From assembly GCA_946402945.1 (NCBI GenBank), contig CAMIYB010000012.1, forward strand, positions 1-35,589: a stretch of DNA of 35,589 bases. Direction: 5' to 3'. Below the pieces are notes generated by a model. The model had not been told where the DNA came from, made no database searches, and was given only the letters and a program-made list of their open reading frames with translations. The DNA is from an uncultured Bacteroidales bacterium. GTDB lineage: Bacteria; Bacteroidota; Bacteroidia; Bacteroidales; UBA932. Both the position numbers and the translations under genes were made by a program. This document shows positions 1 through 7,961 of this stretch, in pieces (position 1 is the first letter of the stretch; the number at the start of each line of letters is the position of its first letter).

Positions 1-2121
1 GCCGTCCACAACTGGTCGGAAATCGGCATCATCTTCCTGCTCTTCGCCCTGGGCCTCGACTTCAGTTTCAAGAAACTCCTGAAGGTCGGCAGCGCCGCCT
101 TCATCATCGCCGGCATCAACTGCGTCGGCATGTTCGGAACGGGCCTGCTGGTCGGCCAGCTCCTCCACTGGAGCATGATGGAGAGCATCTTCCTGGGCGG
201 TCTGCTGTCCATGTCCTCGACGACCATCATCATCAAGGCCTTCGGCGACATGGGCCTGAAGGACAAGTCCTACGCCCAACTCATCTTCGGGGTCCTGGTC
301 GTGGAAGACCTCATCGCGGTGCTCCTGATGGTCCTGCTCTCCACCCTCGCGGCCACGGGCCAGTTCGCCGGCGGAAAGATGCTCCTGGCGCTGGCCAAAC
401 TCGCCTTCTTCCTGATCCTGTGGTTCCTGGTGGGCATCTATGTCATTCCTACCCTGCTGAAGCGGATCAAGCCCCTGCTCAACGACGAGACCCTGTTGAT
501 CCTGGCCGTGGGGCTCTGCTTCGGCATGGTGGCCCTGGCCGATTCCGTGGGCTTCTCCTCCGCCCTGGGCGCCTTCGTCATGGGGTCCATCCTGGCGGAG
601 ACCCTCGAGGGAGAACGCATCGAGCGGCTGATGGGTTCGATCAAAGACCTCTTCGGCGCCATCTTCTTCGTCTCGGTCGGCATGATGATCGACCCGGCCG
701 TCATCGGGGCGCACTGGGGCACCATCCTCGTCCTGACCCTCGTGGCCATGGTGGGGATCACCTTTTTCGCCGGCCTCGGCACCATCCTGGCCGGAAAGGG
801 CCTCGACACCGCCGTCCATTCGGGCCTCTCGCTGGCCCAACTCGGGGAATTTTCCTTCATCATCGCCTCGCTCGGCTGCTCGCTGGGCGTGCTGCGCGAG
901 TTCATCTACCCCGTCATCATCGCCGTCTCCGTCATCACGACGTTCACCACGCCCTATATGATCAAAGCCGGCGACCCGGTGACCGCCTGGCTGCGGAAAG
1001 TCCTGCCGCAGCGGATCCAGAACCGTATCGATGCCAGCATCGGGGATACGACGCCCTCCAGCGGCGTCGAAGGCAGCGAGTGGCGCGAACTGATCCGAAC
1101 GGTCCTTCTGCGCGTGGGCATCTATGCCGTGCTGCTCATCGCCATCCTGATCGGCTCGCACGTCTATCTGGATCAACTCTCGGAGAAACTGCTGCCCTCC
1201 TGGAGCGACACGGCGCGCGGTCTGCTGGAGACCGCCATCACCCTGCTGGTCATGACGCCCTTCCTCTATGGCATGATTTCCACGAGCGCCGCCATGGAAA
1301 CGGCGGAAAGCCGCCTGTGCAAGCGCAACCCCAACAACAGTTGGGCACTGCTGTCCATCGACCTGGTCCGCATCCTCGTGGCCGGAGCCTTCGTCATCGC
1401 CGCCATCACGGCCCACTTCGACCTGGCCGGCCTCCAGTTGCTGCTGGTGATGCTCGCCTTCCTGGTGCTGGCCATTCCCTTGCGGAAGATCTTCCAACGC
1501 CATTTCCGCCTGGAAAACCGCTTTTTCGAGAACCTCAGCGCCACGGACCGCCGGGCCAAACAGCGCGCGCCCGTCACAACCTCCGTGCGCGAGTCTCTCG
1601 AGCGTTACAACGTCGATATCGCCTCGGTGTACCTGGCGCCCGATTCCCAATACGCCGGGCAGCATTTGCGCGACCTCCCCTTCCGCAAGACGGCCGGGGT
1701 CAACATCATCAAGATCCAGCGGGGGAACAAGGCCATCACCATCCCCTCCGGCGACGAGCCTGTCTATCCTTTCGACCGGCTGCTCGCCGTCGGTACGGCG
1801 GAACAACTCGCCGAGTTCCGCCGCATCATGAAGGACGACGTGACCGACCGGCCGTCCTTCAGCGCCGATCTGGCCGCCGCCCGGGCGGAGGAGTTCCTGA
1901 TCAAACGGATCACCCTGGACGACAGCGACCTGATGGTGGGCAAGACCCTGCGGGGCCTGAACATGCGCCAGTATGGCTGTATGGTCATCAGCGTCGTCCG
2001 GAGCGGACAGTTCATCACCAACCCCAAGGCGGATTTCCACTTCGAAGCGGGCGACACGGTATGGCTCGCCGGAGAAAAAGACAATCTCCGGTCCTTCCTC
2101 GGCGTCCTGCCCAAGGACTGA
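1..2121 (+). CDS. CPA2-family cation/proton antiporter with two C-terminal RCK_C domains (5' partial)
   Basis: The reading frame is open from base 1, so the gene starts outside the window; 706 residues are visible. It is an inner-membrane monovalent cation/H+ antiporter of the KefB/CPA2 type. The first visible residues include LLFALGLDFS, a typical CPA2 helix, followed by a run of hydrophobic segments with VVEDLIAVLL (the acidic pair region) and LAQLGEFSF. After about residue 330 comes a second, shorter membrane block of roughly four helices. The cytosolic tail carries two RCK_C (TrkA_C-like) ligand-binding domains at about residues 524-613 and 634-705; I see no Rossmann RCK_N domain between them. 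Such tails usually gate transport in response to a nucleotide or ion, which is family knowledge. The gene converges on the lipoprotein gene at 2126 with only four bases between the stops and no visible terminator hairpin. Confidence 0.9.
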   Translation, partial: AVHNWSEIGIIFLLFALGLDFSFKKLLKVGSAAFIIAGINCVGMFGTGLLVGQLLHWSMMESIFLGGLLSMSSTTIIIKAFGDMGLKDKSYAQLIFGVLVVEDLIAVLLMVLLSTLAATGQFAGGKMLLALAKLAFFLILWFLVGIYVIPTLLKRIKPLLNDETLLILAVGLCFGMVALADSVGFSSALGAFVMGSILAETLEGERIERLMGSIKDLFGAIFFVSVGMMIDPAVIGAHWGTILVLTLVAMVGITFFAGLGTILAGKGLDTAVHSGLSLAQLGEFSFIIASLGCSLGVLREFIYPVIIAVSVITTFTTPYMIKAGDPVTAWLRKVLPQRIQNRIDASIGDTTPSSGVEGSEWRELIRTVLLRVGIYAVLLIAILIGSHVYLDQLSEKLLPSWSDTARGLLETAITLLVMTPFLYGMISTSAAMETAESRLCKRNPNNSWALLSIDLVRILVAGAFVIAAITAHFDLAGLQLLLVMLAFLVLAIPLRKIFQRHFRLENRFFENLSATDRRAKQRAPVTTSVRESLERYNVDIASVYLAPDSQYAGQHLRDLPFRKTAGVNIIKIQRGNKAITIPSGDEPVYPFDRLLAVGTAEQLAEFRRIMKDDVTDRPSFSADLAAARAEEFLIKRITLDDSDLMVGKTLRGLNMRQYGCMVISVVRSGQFITNPKADFHFEAGDTVWLAGEKDNLRSFLGVLPKD

Positions 2122-2125
2122 GCGC

Positions 2126-3700
2126 TTATTCGTACACGAAAGAGAATTCGTCCACCAGAAGGACGGAACCGATGCCGCCGGTGAAATAGTCGCCGTAGCG
2201 GCTGGCGGCGCAGGCAATGACGATATAGGAGGGCGTACGGGCGTCGCGATACTCGATCGGAAGGGTGAAACGGACGTACTCCGCATCCGTCTTGTCGGAG
2301 AAGAGGGCGCCCATGCCGATGATGGAGGGATCGCTCTCTGACAGGAACTGCTTCTTGCTCGTATTGATGACGAACTGTTCCTTCCAGTCGGTCAGATAGA
2401 TCTTGATGGAGCAGCAGTCGTCCTTGCCGACCTCGCCCAGATAGGGTTCCTTGGCCTTGTCTATCTTCTTGGGCGCATACTTGTAATAGCCCTCCAGGGC
2501 CGTAGGACGGCCGGTAAAAGGCACGCCCCAGTTGAGGATGGCGCCGAGGCCGGCCACCTGGACAAACTGCCCGATGTAGATATTGCCGGCGGCGAACTGC
2601 CCGAAGGCCGTGGTGCTTTCCATGCGGACCGCCTTCTTGCCCGGACCGGAAACGGCCACGTCGGAAGTCTCGGGAGTCGTCGGCACGACGCCCAGGCTGC
2701 TGGTCCCGGGATTGGCGGAGTCCCAGACCTGGAAAGATGCGGATTCGTTTGCATACCAGCACTTTCCGTCCTGGTACCAGGCGTCGAAACTCATGTTGTG
2801 GAGATCGGCCGCCTTCCCGGTGCGGAACGCATAGGCGTCACTGCTCTCTTCCCCGCGGCGGAGGCGCACCTGGTAGGAAGTATCCTCGGAAAGGCCGGTG
2901 ATGTCGGCGGAAACGCCCACGCCGGAAACGGTGGCGGGAAAAGCCGTCCATTCCCCCGCATCGGCCGCCTTATACTCCAGCACCGGCTCCTCCTTCCCGT
3001 CGAAGAGCGCCCGCACCTTCGCATGGTAGCAATACGGCACGACCGAATCGATGGAGAGGCTCAGGGCCACCTGGACGGCCTTGAAGCGCCACACATAGGT
3101 CTCCCCTTTGTAGATGACGGAAAAAGTCCGCTCCAGCACGCAGTCCAGGGTCATGGGGAAATTGCACGGCAGCGTAGAGACCGTCGCTTTGTTGCCCTGC
3201 ATGGAATAGCCCGTGGTGGAATGGACCATGGAGCCCTCCGGCTCCAGTTTCATGTCCTCGATGGTGAGGGAGGTCAGGGGCTGGCTCTCCAGGACGCTGA
3301 CCAGGACCGTACGGGTATCCAGGTTGAATTTGGCATCGCCCACCTGGGAGGAGCAGCGGACATAGCGTTCCACGGTCTGGGTGGACGAAATCGTCCAGGT
3401 GTAGTCCTGCCATGTACGCACGGTCACCTCCAGCGGTTTGCTGAGGTCGATGTACTCGCCCACCCCGATCAGGGAGGCATCCGGCGAAACGGTGGCCGAA
3501 AGGACTTTCAGCCGGGAGGCGTCCGCATCCTCCCGGAGATCGACGACGACGGTATGCGCCTGCGGATCGATGGTAACGCCCTTCTGCCCCTCCACCGAGA
3601 AAGTGAGGATATCCCCGGGAACGACGGGATAGTCCAGGTCGTTCCGGAAATAGCAGGAAGGCAACAGGGCCAGAAACAGCAGGGGCAGCAGTCGACGCAT
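2126..3700 (-). CDS. PCMD-domain surface lipoprotein
   Basis: This is a 524-residue exported lipoprotein. The N-terminus is a short hydrophobic signal with lipobox LLPSC, placing the lipidated Cys at residue 16. Residues about 20-205 look like two beta-sandwich (Ig-like/DUF5018-like) repeats, then an FN3-like module with YKAADAGEW and LSEDTSYQVRLRR, then a PCMD domain (putative carbohydrate metabolism domain) from about residue 299 to the end, opening with LHNMSFDAWY and ending LLVDEFSFVYE. The PCMD part is very similar to that of the protein encoded at 4508-6661, so the two are paralogues. The start is the ATG at 3700, which shares one base with the upstream TGA (TGATG); a GTG one codon earlier is the alternative. 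It is the last gene of a five-gene exported-protein operon. PCMD proteins are thought to bind or process glycans, but no enzyme activity can be read from the sequence. Confidence 0.85.
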   Translation of the reverse strand: MRRLLPLLFLALLPSCYFRNDLDYPVVPGDILTFSVEGQKGVTIDPQAHTVVVDLREDADASRLKVLSATVSPDASLIGVGEYIDLSKPLEVTVRTWQDYTWTISSTQTVERYVRCSSQVGDAKFNLDTRTVLVSVLESQPLTSLTIEDMKLEPEGSMVHSTTGYSMQGNKATVSTLPCNFPMTLDCVLERTFSVIYKGETYVWRFKAVQVALSLSIDSVVPYCYHAKVRALFDGKEEPVLEYKAADAGEWTAFPATVSGVGVSADITGLSEDTSYQVRLRRGEESSDAYAFRTGKAADLHNMSFDAWYQDGKCWYANESASFQVWDSANPGTSSLGVVPTTPETSDVAVSGPGKKAVRMESTTAFGQFAAGNIYIGQFVQVAGLGAILNWGVPFTGRPTALEGYYKYAPKKIDKAKEPYLGEVGKDDCCSIKIYLTDWKEQFVINTSKKQFLSESDPSIIGMGALFSDKTDAEYVRFTLPIEYRDARTPSYIVIACAASRYGDYFTGGIGSVLLVDEFSFVYE

Positions 3701-4506
3701 CACTTGGCGGGTTTATGGTACTTGTCCAGGAAATAGAAACGGGCGCCGAAACTGATGGCCAGCAGGTTGATGGCCCCTTTGAGGTCCCACTTGTGCGCCG
3801 TGCTCCTGTTGACCTGGTTCTCGACCTGGGTAATCCACTGGTAGCCGATATCGACCAGTCCGACCTGCACTTCGAAATCCACGTTTTCCGCGACGAAGAA
3901 GCACACGCCCGGATAGGCGCCGAGGCGGAGTTGCCAGTTTTCGGAATAAACCCCGTGCCGCAGACCGTCCTCCACCTTGAAGGCCTTGGTCTGGGCGAAA
4001 CCGCCCGAAAGGCGCCCTTCCACGAACCAGCCGAAAACCTTGCTGGACATGAACGGCACATAGTAGCGGACCGTCAGGGCACCCAGATAGTTGTGACGCT
4101 GGAAATTCAGGTCAGCCAGGGAGAAGGACAGGTCCTCCATGACGGAGAGGGCGGCGCTGTCGAGATTGAGGCCGGTGTAGTCGTATTTCAGCCGGAAACC
4201 CAGACTGAAATTATCCATCAGGAAATACTCGAAGGCCGGGGAAAATCCATAGGACTTGTACCCGCCGGCAAGATTGTCCAGCAGCGAGGGCACCAGGGCG
4301 AAACCCGCGTCCTGACCGATGTCGCCGGAGGAGAAAGTCGCCGAGATGCCGGCGCCGACCGTCCCTTTCGGGATGAACAACTGTTTTTCCGTGGCAAAGC
4401 CGCGGGAGAAGGGTTGAACTTCCTTATTACGATCATCCCCTGCCCGGGCGGCCAACGGCACGCACAGGCAGAGGATAATCGCGAGTAAAGATTTGTCCGA
4501 CAACAT
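3700..4506 (-). CDS. Small outer-membrane beta-barrel protein
   Basis: The 268-residue product has a signal peptide (hydrophobic core LLAIILCLCVPLA, probable cleavage after ARA near residue 22). The mature part is rich in alternating aromatic/hydrophobic strands such as YGFSPAFEYFLMDNFSLGFRLKYDY and ends with a barrel-like strand FGARFYF followed by a short polar tail. This pattern fits an OmpX/OmpA-type porin-like barrel of about eight to ten strands, common in Bacteroidota; no exact family is recognised. The ATG at 4506 is chosen because the signal peptide begins there and because the upstream gene stops one base earlier (TAA-G-ATG), which implies translational coupling. An in-frame extension upstream lies inside the neighbouring gene and reads as non-signal sequence. 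Its position between two PCMD lipoproteins suggests it is a membrane partner or anchor for them; that is inference. Confidence 0.75.
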   Translation of the reverse strand: MLSDKSLLAIILCLCVPLAARAGDDRNKEVQPFSRGFATEKQLFIPKGTVGAGISATFSSGDIGQDAGFALVPSLLDNLAGGYKSYGFSPAFEYFLMDNFSLGFRLKYDYTGLNLDSAALSVMEDLSFSLADLNFQRHNYLGALTVRYYVPFMSSKVFGWFVEGRLSGGFAQTKAFKVEDGLRHGVYSENWQLRLGAYPGVCFFVAENVDFEVQVGLVDIGYQWITQVENQVNRSTAHKWDLKGAINLLAISFGARFYFLDKYHKPAK

Positions 4507-4507
4507 C

Positions 4508-6661
4508 TTAGTTCCTGTACCCAACCAATTCGCGTTCGGTCTCGGTGAGGGCACCCGCATCGTAGATGAAGGCAAACTCATCCAGCAGCAGCACACTGCC
4601 CAGACCACCCGTGAAGTAGTCACCGTAGCGGCTCGCCGCACCGGAAATCACGATGTACTTCGGCGTGCGGTTGTCACGGTAACGGAGCGGGATCGTGAAG
4701 GGGACGTAAGAAGCGTCATTGTTGCTCGAATAGAGTTCACCGATGGCGATGATGGAAGGATCGTCATCCTGGAGGAAGGTCTTGGTACTGGTGTTGATAT
4801 CGAACTGGGCGTTCCAATCCGTCAGGTAAACCTTGATCGCACAGCAGTCGGAAGTACCCTTCAGGTCCTTGTAGGGATCCTTCACGTTGTCGATAGCCTT
4901 CGGACTGTACTTGTAGTAACCCGTAAGGGCCAGCGGACGGGACGTGAAGGGCACACCCCACTTGAGCTTGGCGCCCAGACCGGAGATGCCGTTGAACTGT
5001 CCGACGTAGATGTTACCGGCGGCAAACTGGCCCATCGCCTTGGAACTCTCCAGGCGGGCGGCCTTGCCGCTGACCACGTCGCTGTCCTCCGGCGTCGTCG
5101 GGACGACACCCAGTCCGCTCGTACCCGGGTTGGCGGAATCCCACACCGAGTAGGAAGAGGACGCATTCGGATACCAGCAGCTTCCGTCCTTCCACCAGGA
5201 GTCGAAGTTCATGTTGTGGAGCACCTCGGCCTTGTCGGTGGTGAAACTGATCTCCTTGGTCTCCTTGTCCTTGTCGGAGACGGCACGCAGCACATACTCC
5301 GTCTGGGCCTCGAGGCCATAAAGTTCCGCCTTGAAGGTCTTGTTCGACTCGTTGAAGGAAATATCGCCCGTAAAGTCGGTCCAACTGCTCTCGGAGGCCT
5401 TGCGGTACTGGAAGTTCAGTCCGGCCGGACGCGGGTTGACGAAGTACTTGGCGCTGATCATCGCGAAGCGGGCCCAGGGAGTCGCGCCGGTCACCTCGGC
5501 ATCCACCGGGGAGATGACGGAGATATTCAGGGGCAGTTCGCGGTAATTGTTCTTGGCATCGACCACCGTCAGGAAGAGAGTGAAACTGCAAAGCGGAAGC
5601 TTGTTGACGATCCCGCCCAAGTCGATAGCGGTCTGCTGCGCGCCGAAGGCGACGGAGGAGGCGGTGATACCCGCCGAAGTCAGGGCCGCGATGGTCTCGG
5701 AAGAGGCATCCACCAGGTCCACGCCCTCGGGAACGCCGAGTGCGGAAAGTTCGGCGGAGGCATGACGAAGGGTCACGCTCTTCAGGCCGGCGGCCGCCGA
5801 CACCGTCAGGGGCATCGGCTCGGTGGAACCGGCGGGAACGGTGATCTCGTTGGTCACGTCGAAGCCGGCGGTAATCGCGGGGGCGGCGCTGCCGGAGAAA
5901 TCCATCACGAGCGGATAGGTCTTCGTCTGCATGGTGCCGTCCACGGAAATGGAGAAGACACCCGCACCGGCGGTAATCGTCGCATCGGCCAGGGAGAAGG
6001 TCAGGTGGTAATGCTGCTTGGCCTTGACCCCGTCGTACGTGGCCGGATTGGTCCGGTAGATGGTGCCGTCGGTATTGACCATGTACACTTCCCAGTTGAG
6101 TTGGCCGGTCACGGCGAAATAGGCCGTCTTGTTCAGGGTGCCGGCAGCCTTGCCGAACATCTTGGCGTCACCGGCGCCGTTGTCCACGCTCACGCGGTAC
6201 TCGGTAAAGAAGGTATCCGTCTCGGGGGCGAACTCCACCGTCACGGCCGTGTTGGCCAGGGTCGCGGTGATATTGGCCACGTTGTCCTGTTCGGGCTTGA
6301 TGAGGATATCGGTCTGGCCCTCGTAGTAAGGAGCGTCCCAGGCGTCGTTCAGCAGCGTACCGCTCTTGGCGACGATGGTATAGTTGCCCGCCGCTATCTT
6401 AAGCGGCTCCGCAGCCAGGGTCCGGTGGTCGGCGACCGTAATGGTCTCTCCCCCGTCCTTGGGCGTAATCAGCAGGGAGAATCCCGGATTCTCCTCGTCT
6501 CCCGGCGCCTTCACGACAATCTCGCTGGAAGACGCATCCTCCTCGAGATTCACCGTCAGGAAGCCGTAGCCCCGGCCGTCCAGGGCAGACTCCCTGCGGC
6601 AGCCTGCCATAGCCAGCATGAGCACGAGACCCGCTGAAAGGTAAATAATCGCTTTTTTCAT
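4508..6661 (-). CDS. DUF4493 and PCMD domain lipoprotein
   Basis: A 717-residue exported lipoprotein with signal MKKAIIYLSAG and lipobox AMAGC (Cys21). Domains in order: DUF4493 at about 30-280 (ITPKDGGETI, LKIAAGNYTIVAKSG, DAPYYEGQTDI are characteristic), a second beta domain at about 290-390 that also occurs in the two upstream paralogues, an FN3-like module at about 390-479 (LQAQTEYVLRA-type strand), and a PCMD domain at about 480-700 that closely matches the PCMD of the gene at 2126. A 15-residue tail (TETERELVGY) follows the PCMD domain and is absent from the paralogue. The ATG at 6661 is preferred over a GTG two codons upstream because it begins a normal MKK signal peptide. The gene is 13 bases behind its upstream neighbour and one base ahead of the barrel gene. 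A surface glycan-binding or adhesin role is plausible but unproven. Confidence 0.85.
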   Translation of the reverse strand: MKKAIIYLSAGLVLMLAMAGCRRESALDGRGYGFLTVNLEEDASSSEIVVKAPGDEENPGFSLLITPKDGGETITVADHRTLAAEPLKIAAGNYTIVAKSGTLLNDAWDAPYYEGQTDILIKPEQDNVANITATLANTAVTVEFAPETDTFFTEYRVSVDNGAGDAKMFGKAAGTLNKTAYFAVTGQLNWEVYMVNTDGTIYRTNPATYDGVKAKQHYHLTFSLADATITAGAGVFSISVDGTMQTKTYPLVMDFSGSAAPAITAGFDVTNEITVPAGSTEPMPLTVSAAAGLKSVTLRHASAELSALGVPEGVDLVDASSETIAALTSAGITASSVAFGAQQTAIDLGGIVNKLPLCSFTLFLTVVDAKNNYRELPLNISVISPVDAEVTGATPWARFAMISAKYFVNPRPAGLNFQYRKASESSWTDFTGDISFNESNKTFKAELYGLEAQTEYVLRAVSDKDKETKEISFTTDKAEVLHNMNFDSWWKDGSCWYPNASSSYSVWDSANPGTSGLGVVPTTPEDSDVVSGKAARLESSKAMGQFAAGNIYVGQFNGISGLGAKLKWGVPFTSRPLALTGYYKYSPKAIDNVKDPYKDLKGTSDCCAIKVYLTDWNAQFDINTSTKTFLQDDDPSIIAIGELYSSNNDASYVPFTIPLRYRDNRTPKYIVISGAASRYGDYFTGGLGSVLLLDEFAFIYDAGALTETERELVGYRN

Positions 6662-6674
6662 ACGCACAGGGACA

Positions 6675-7961
6675 TTACTGGGCTACGAAAGTGAGGGTCT
6701 TTTCGAGGACCTGGTCCTCCATGTCGCTGACGCGGAGGGTGAAGTAGTGCTTCGAACCCGGTTCCGGTTCATACATATTGATCATCGGGATCAGGTTGCT
6801 CAGGGAGAAGAGCACGCTTTCCTTTCCGTAGAGGGCGTCGGCCGTAGGGATCCCCAGGCCCATGCCGTCCAGGCTCTCGATCAGTTCTTCGTTGCTGATC
6901 ATATCCATCAGCACGGTCGTACCGCCGTCGGTGTATCCGGTACCGCCCAGCGCGGCGATCGTGTCGGCCAGTTTATCGGAGTCCACAAACACCGTGAAGG
7001 TCTTGATCTTCTTGGGGGCGTTGATCTGGATATTCACGTCGATACCGTCTGCAATCGGCGTCTCGGCAAAGGTCGGATTGGCCTCCCAGACCATCGTAGG
7101 GGCCGTGGAAGGAGTCGGATCGTCCGGAGTGGGATCGTCCGGGGTGGGATCGTCACCGCCTTCGTTGCCGCCGCCTTCGACAGGGACCTCGTCCCAGCCG
7201 GGGATATCGACATTGGAGACCTTCTCATTGAGGGTCGCGTCGAGGCTGAGCGAGAAGCCGCCCACCTGGCCGGTCACCTGGGCGTCCAGGGTCACGATAT
7301 GGTGGTCCTTGGCTGCCACATTGGTGACGGAAAGCATCGTGCTGGCGGAAGAACCGTCGATGGCACGGTAGCCGTCCACCTTGATCTTGAGGGGCGCGAC
7401 GCTGAAATAGCCGGCCACACCGTTATCGACGGCATCCTTGTCCCAGACCAGGGTCCGGGTACCGGCGTCGGCAGCCGTAAAGTCGGCAGCGTTGGTCGCC
7501 GTCACGGTATAGTTGGAAAGTTCATTGCGGAAGCGGTCGGTCAGCACGAAGGTCACCTTCATGTTGGAGAGGGAGCAGACCATGGGGACGGGCGTCACTT
7601 CGCCGGCCCGGATGGTGAACGTAGCCTCACCGCGATAGACCGGCTGGTTGAAGGCGGCGTCGGCGTGGTCCGGGGATTCGGCCACGACCTCATAGGTACC
7701 GGACCCGAGCTGGAGCATCGCGTCCATGTCGCCGTAGCGGTCATAGGTCTGGGTCCAGCCGTCGGCCGGACGGGTGAGGGTGATGACGAAATCGTTGACG
7801 TTCACTTCGTCTGCTTTCGTCTGGTATTCGCCGCCGTAAGTCAGTTTAAGCGACATCGAGCCGACACCTTCCTGTACGGGGGCGCCGTTCTCGCGGTGGC
7901 AGGCGCAGACGGCCAGGGTGGCCGCCGCAACAAAAATCAATATCTTTTTCATGGTCTGCAT
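6675..7961 (-). CDS. DUF4493 lipoprotein, short form without PCMD
   Basis: The product is 428 residues with a lipoprotein signal (VCAC, Cys21 from the first Met). Residues about 35-265 form a clear DUF4493 domain: LTRPADGW, GTYEVVAESPDHADAAFNQP, YRGEATFTI and VPMVCSLSNMKVTF are hallmark segments. A Pro/Asp-rich linker (repeats of DDPTP, about 267-284) leads to the second beta domain shared with its neighbours, and the protein stops there, so the FN3-like and PCMD modules are missing. The upstream stop and this ATG share a base (TAATG at 7963-7959), which supports the 7961 start; the ATG at 7952 (MKKILIF) would give an equally good signal peptide. It is the second gene of the operon. The linker suggests two rigid domains held apart at the cell surface. 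Confidence 0.85.
   Translation of the reverse strand: MQTMKKILIFVAAATLAVCACHRENGAPVQEGVGSMSLKLTYGGEYQTKADEVNVNDFVITLTRPADGWTQTYDRYGDMDAMLQLGSGTYEVVAESPDHADAAFNQPVYRGEATFTIRAGEVTPVPMVCSLSNMKVTFVLTDRFRNELSNYTVTATNAADFTAADAGTRTLVWDKDAVDNGVAGYFSVAPLKIKVDGYRAIDGSSASTMLSVTNVAAKDHHIVTLDAQVTGQVGGFSLSLDATLNEKVSNVDIPGWDEVPVEGGGNEGGDDPTPDDPTPDDPTPSTAPTMVWEANPTFAETPIADGIDVNIQINAPKKIKTFTVFVDSDKLADTIAALGGTGYTDGGTTVLMDMISNEELIESLDGMGLGIPTADALYGKESVLFSLSNLIPMINMYEPEPGSKHYFTLRVSDMEDQVLEKTLTFVAQ
7111..7155 (-). repeat. Three tandem 15-bp units encoding a DPTPD linker
   Basis: Three consecutive 15-bp units of the form GGRGTSGGATCGTCM (plus strand) lie inside the DUF4493 gene at 6675-7961. They encode repeated Asp-Asp-Pro-Thr-Pro on the minus strand. 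The units differ at two or three positions. In-frame 15-bp repeats can change copy number without a frameshift and so can alter linker length. Confidence 0.85.
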
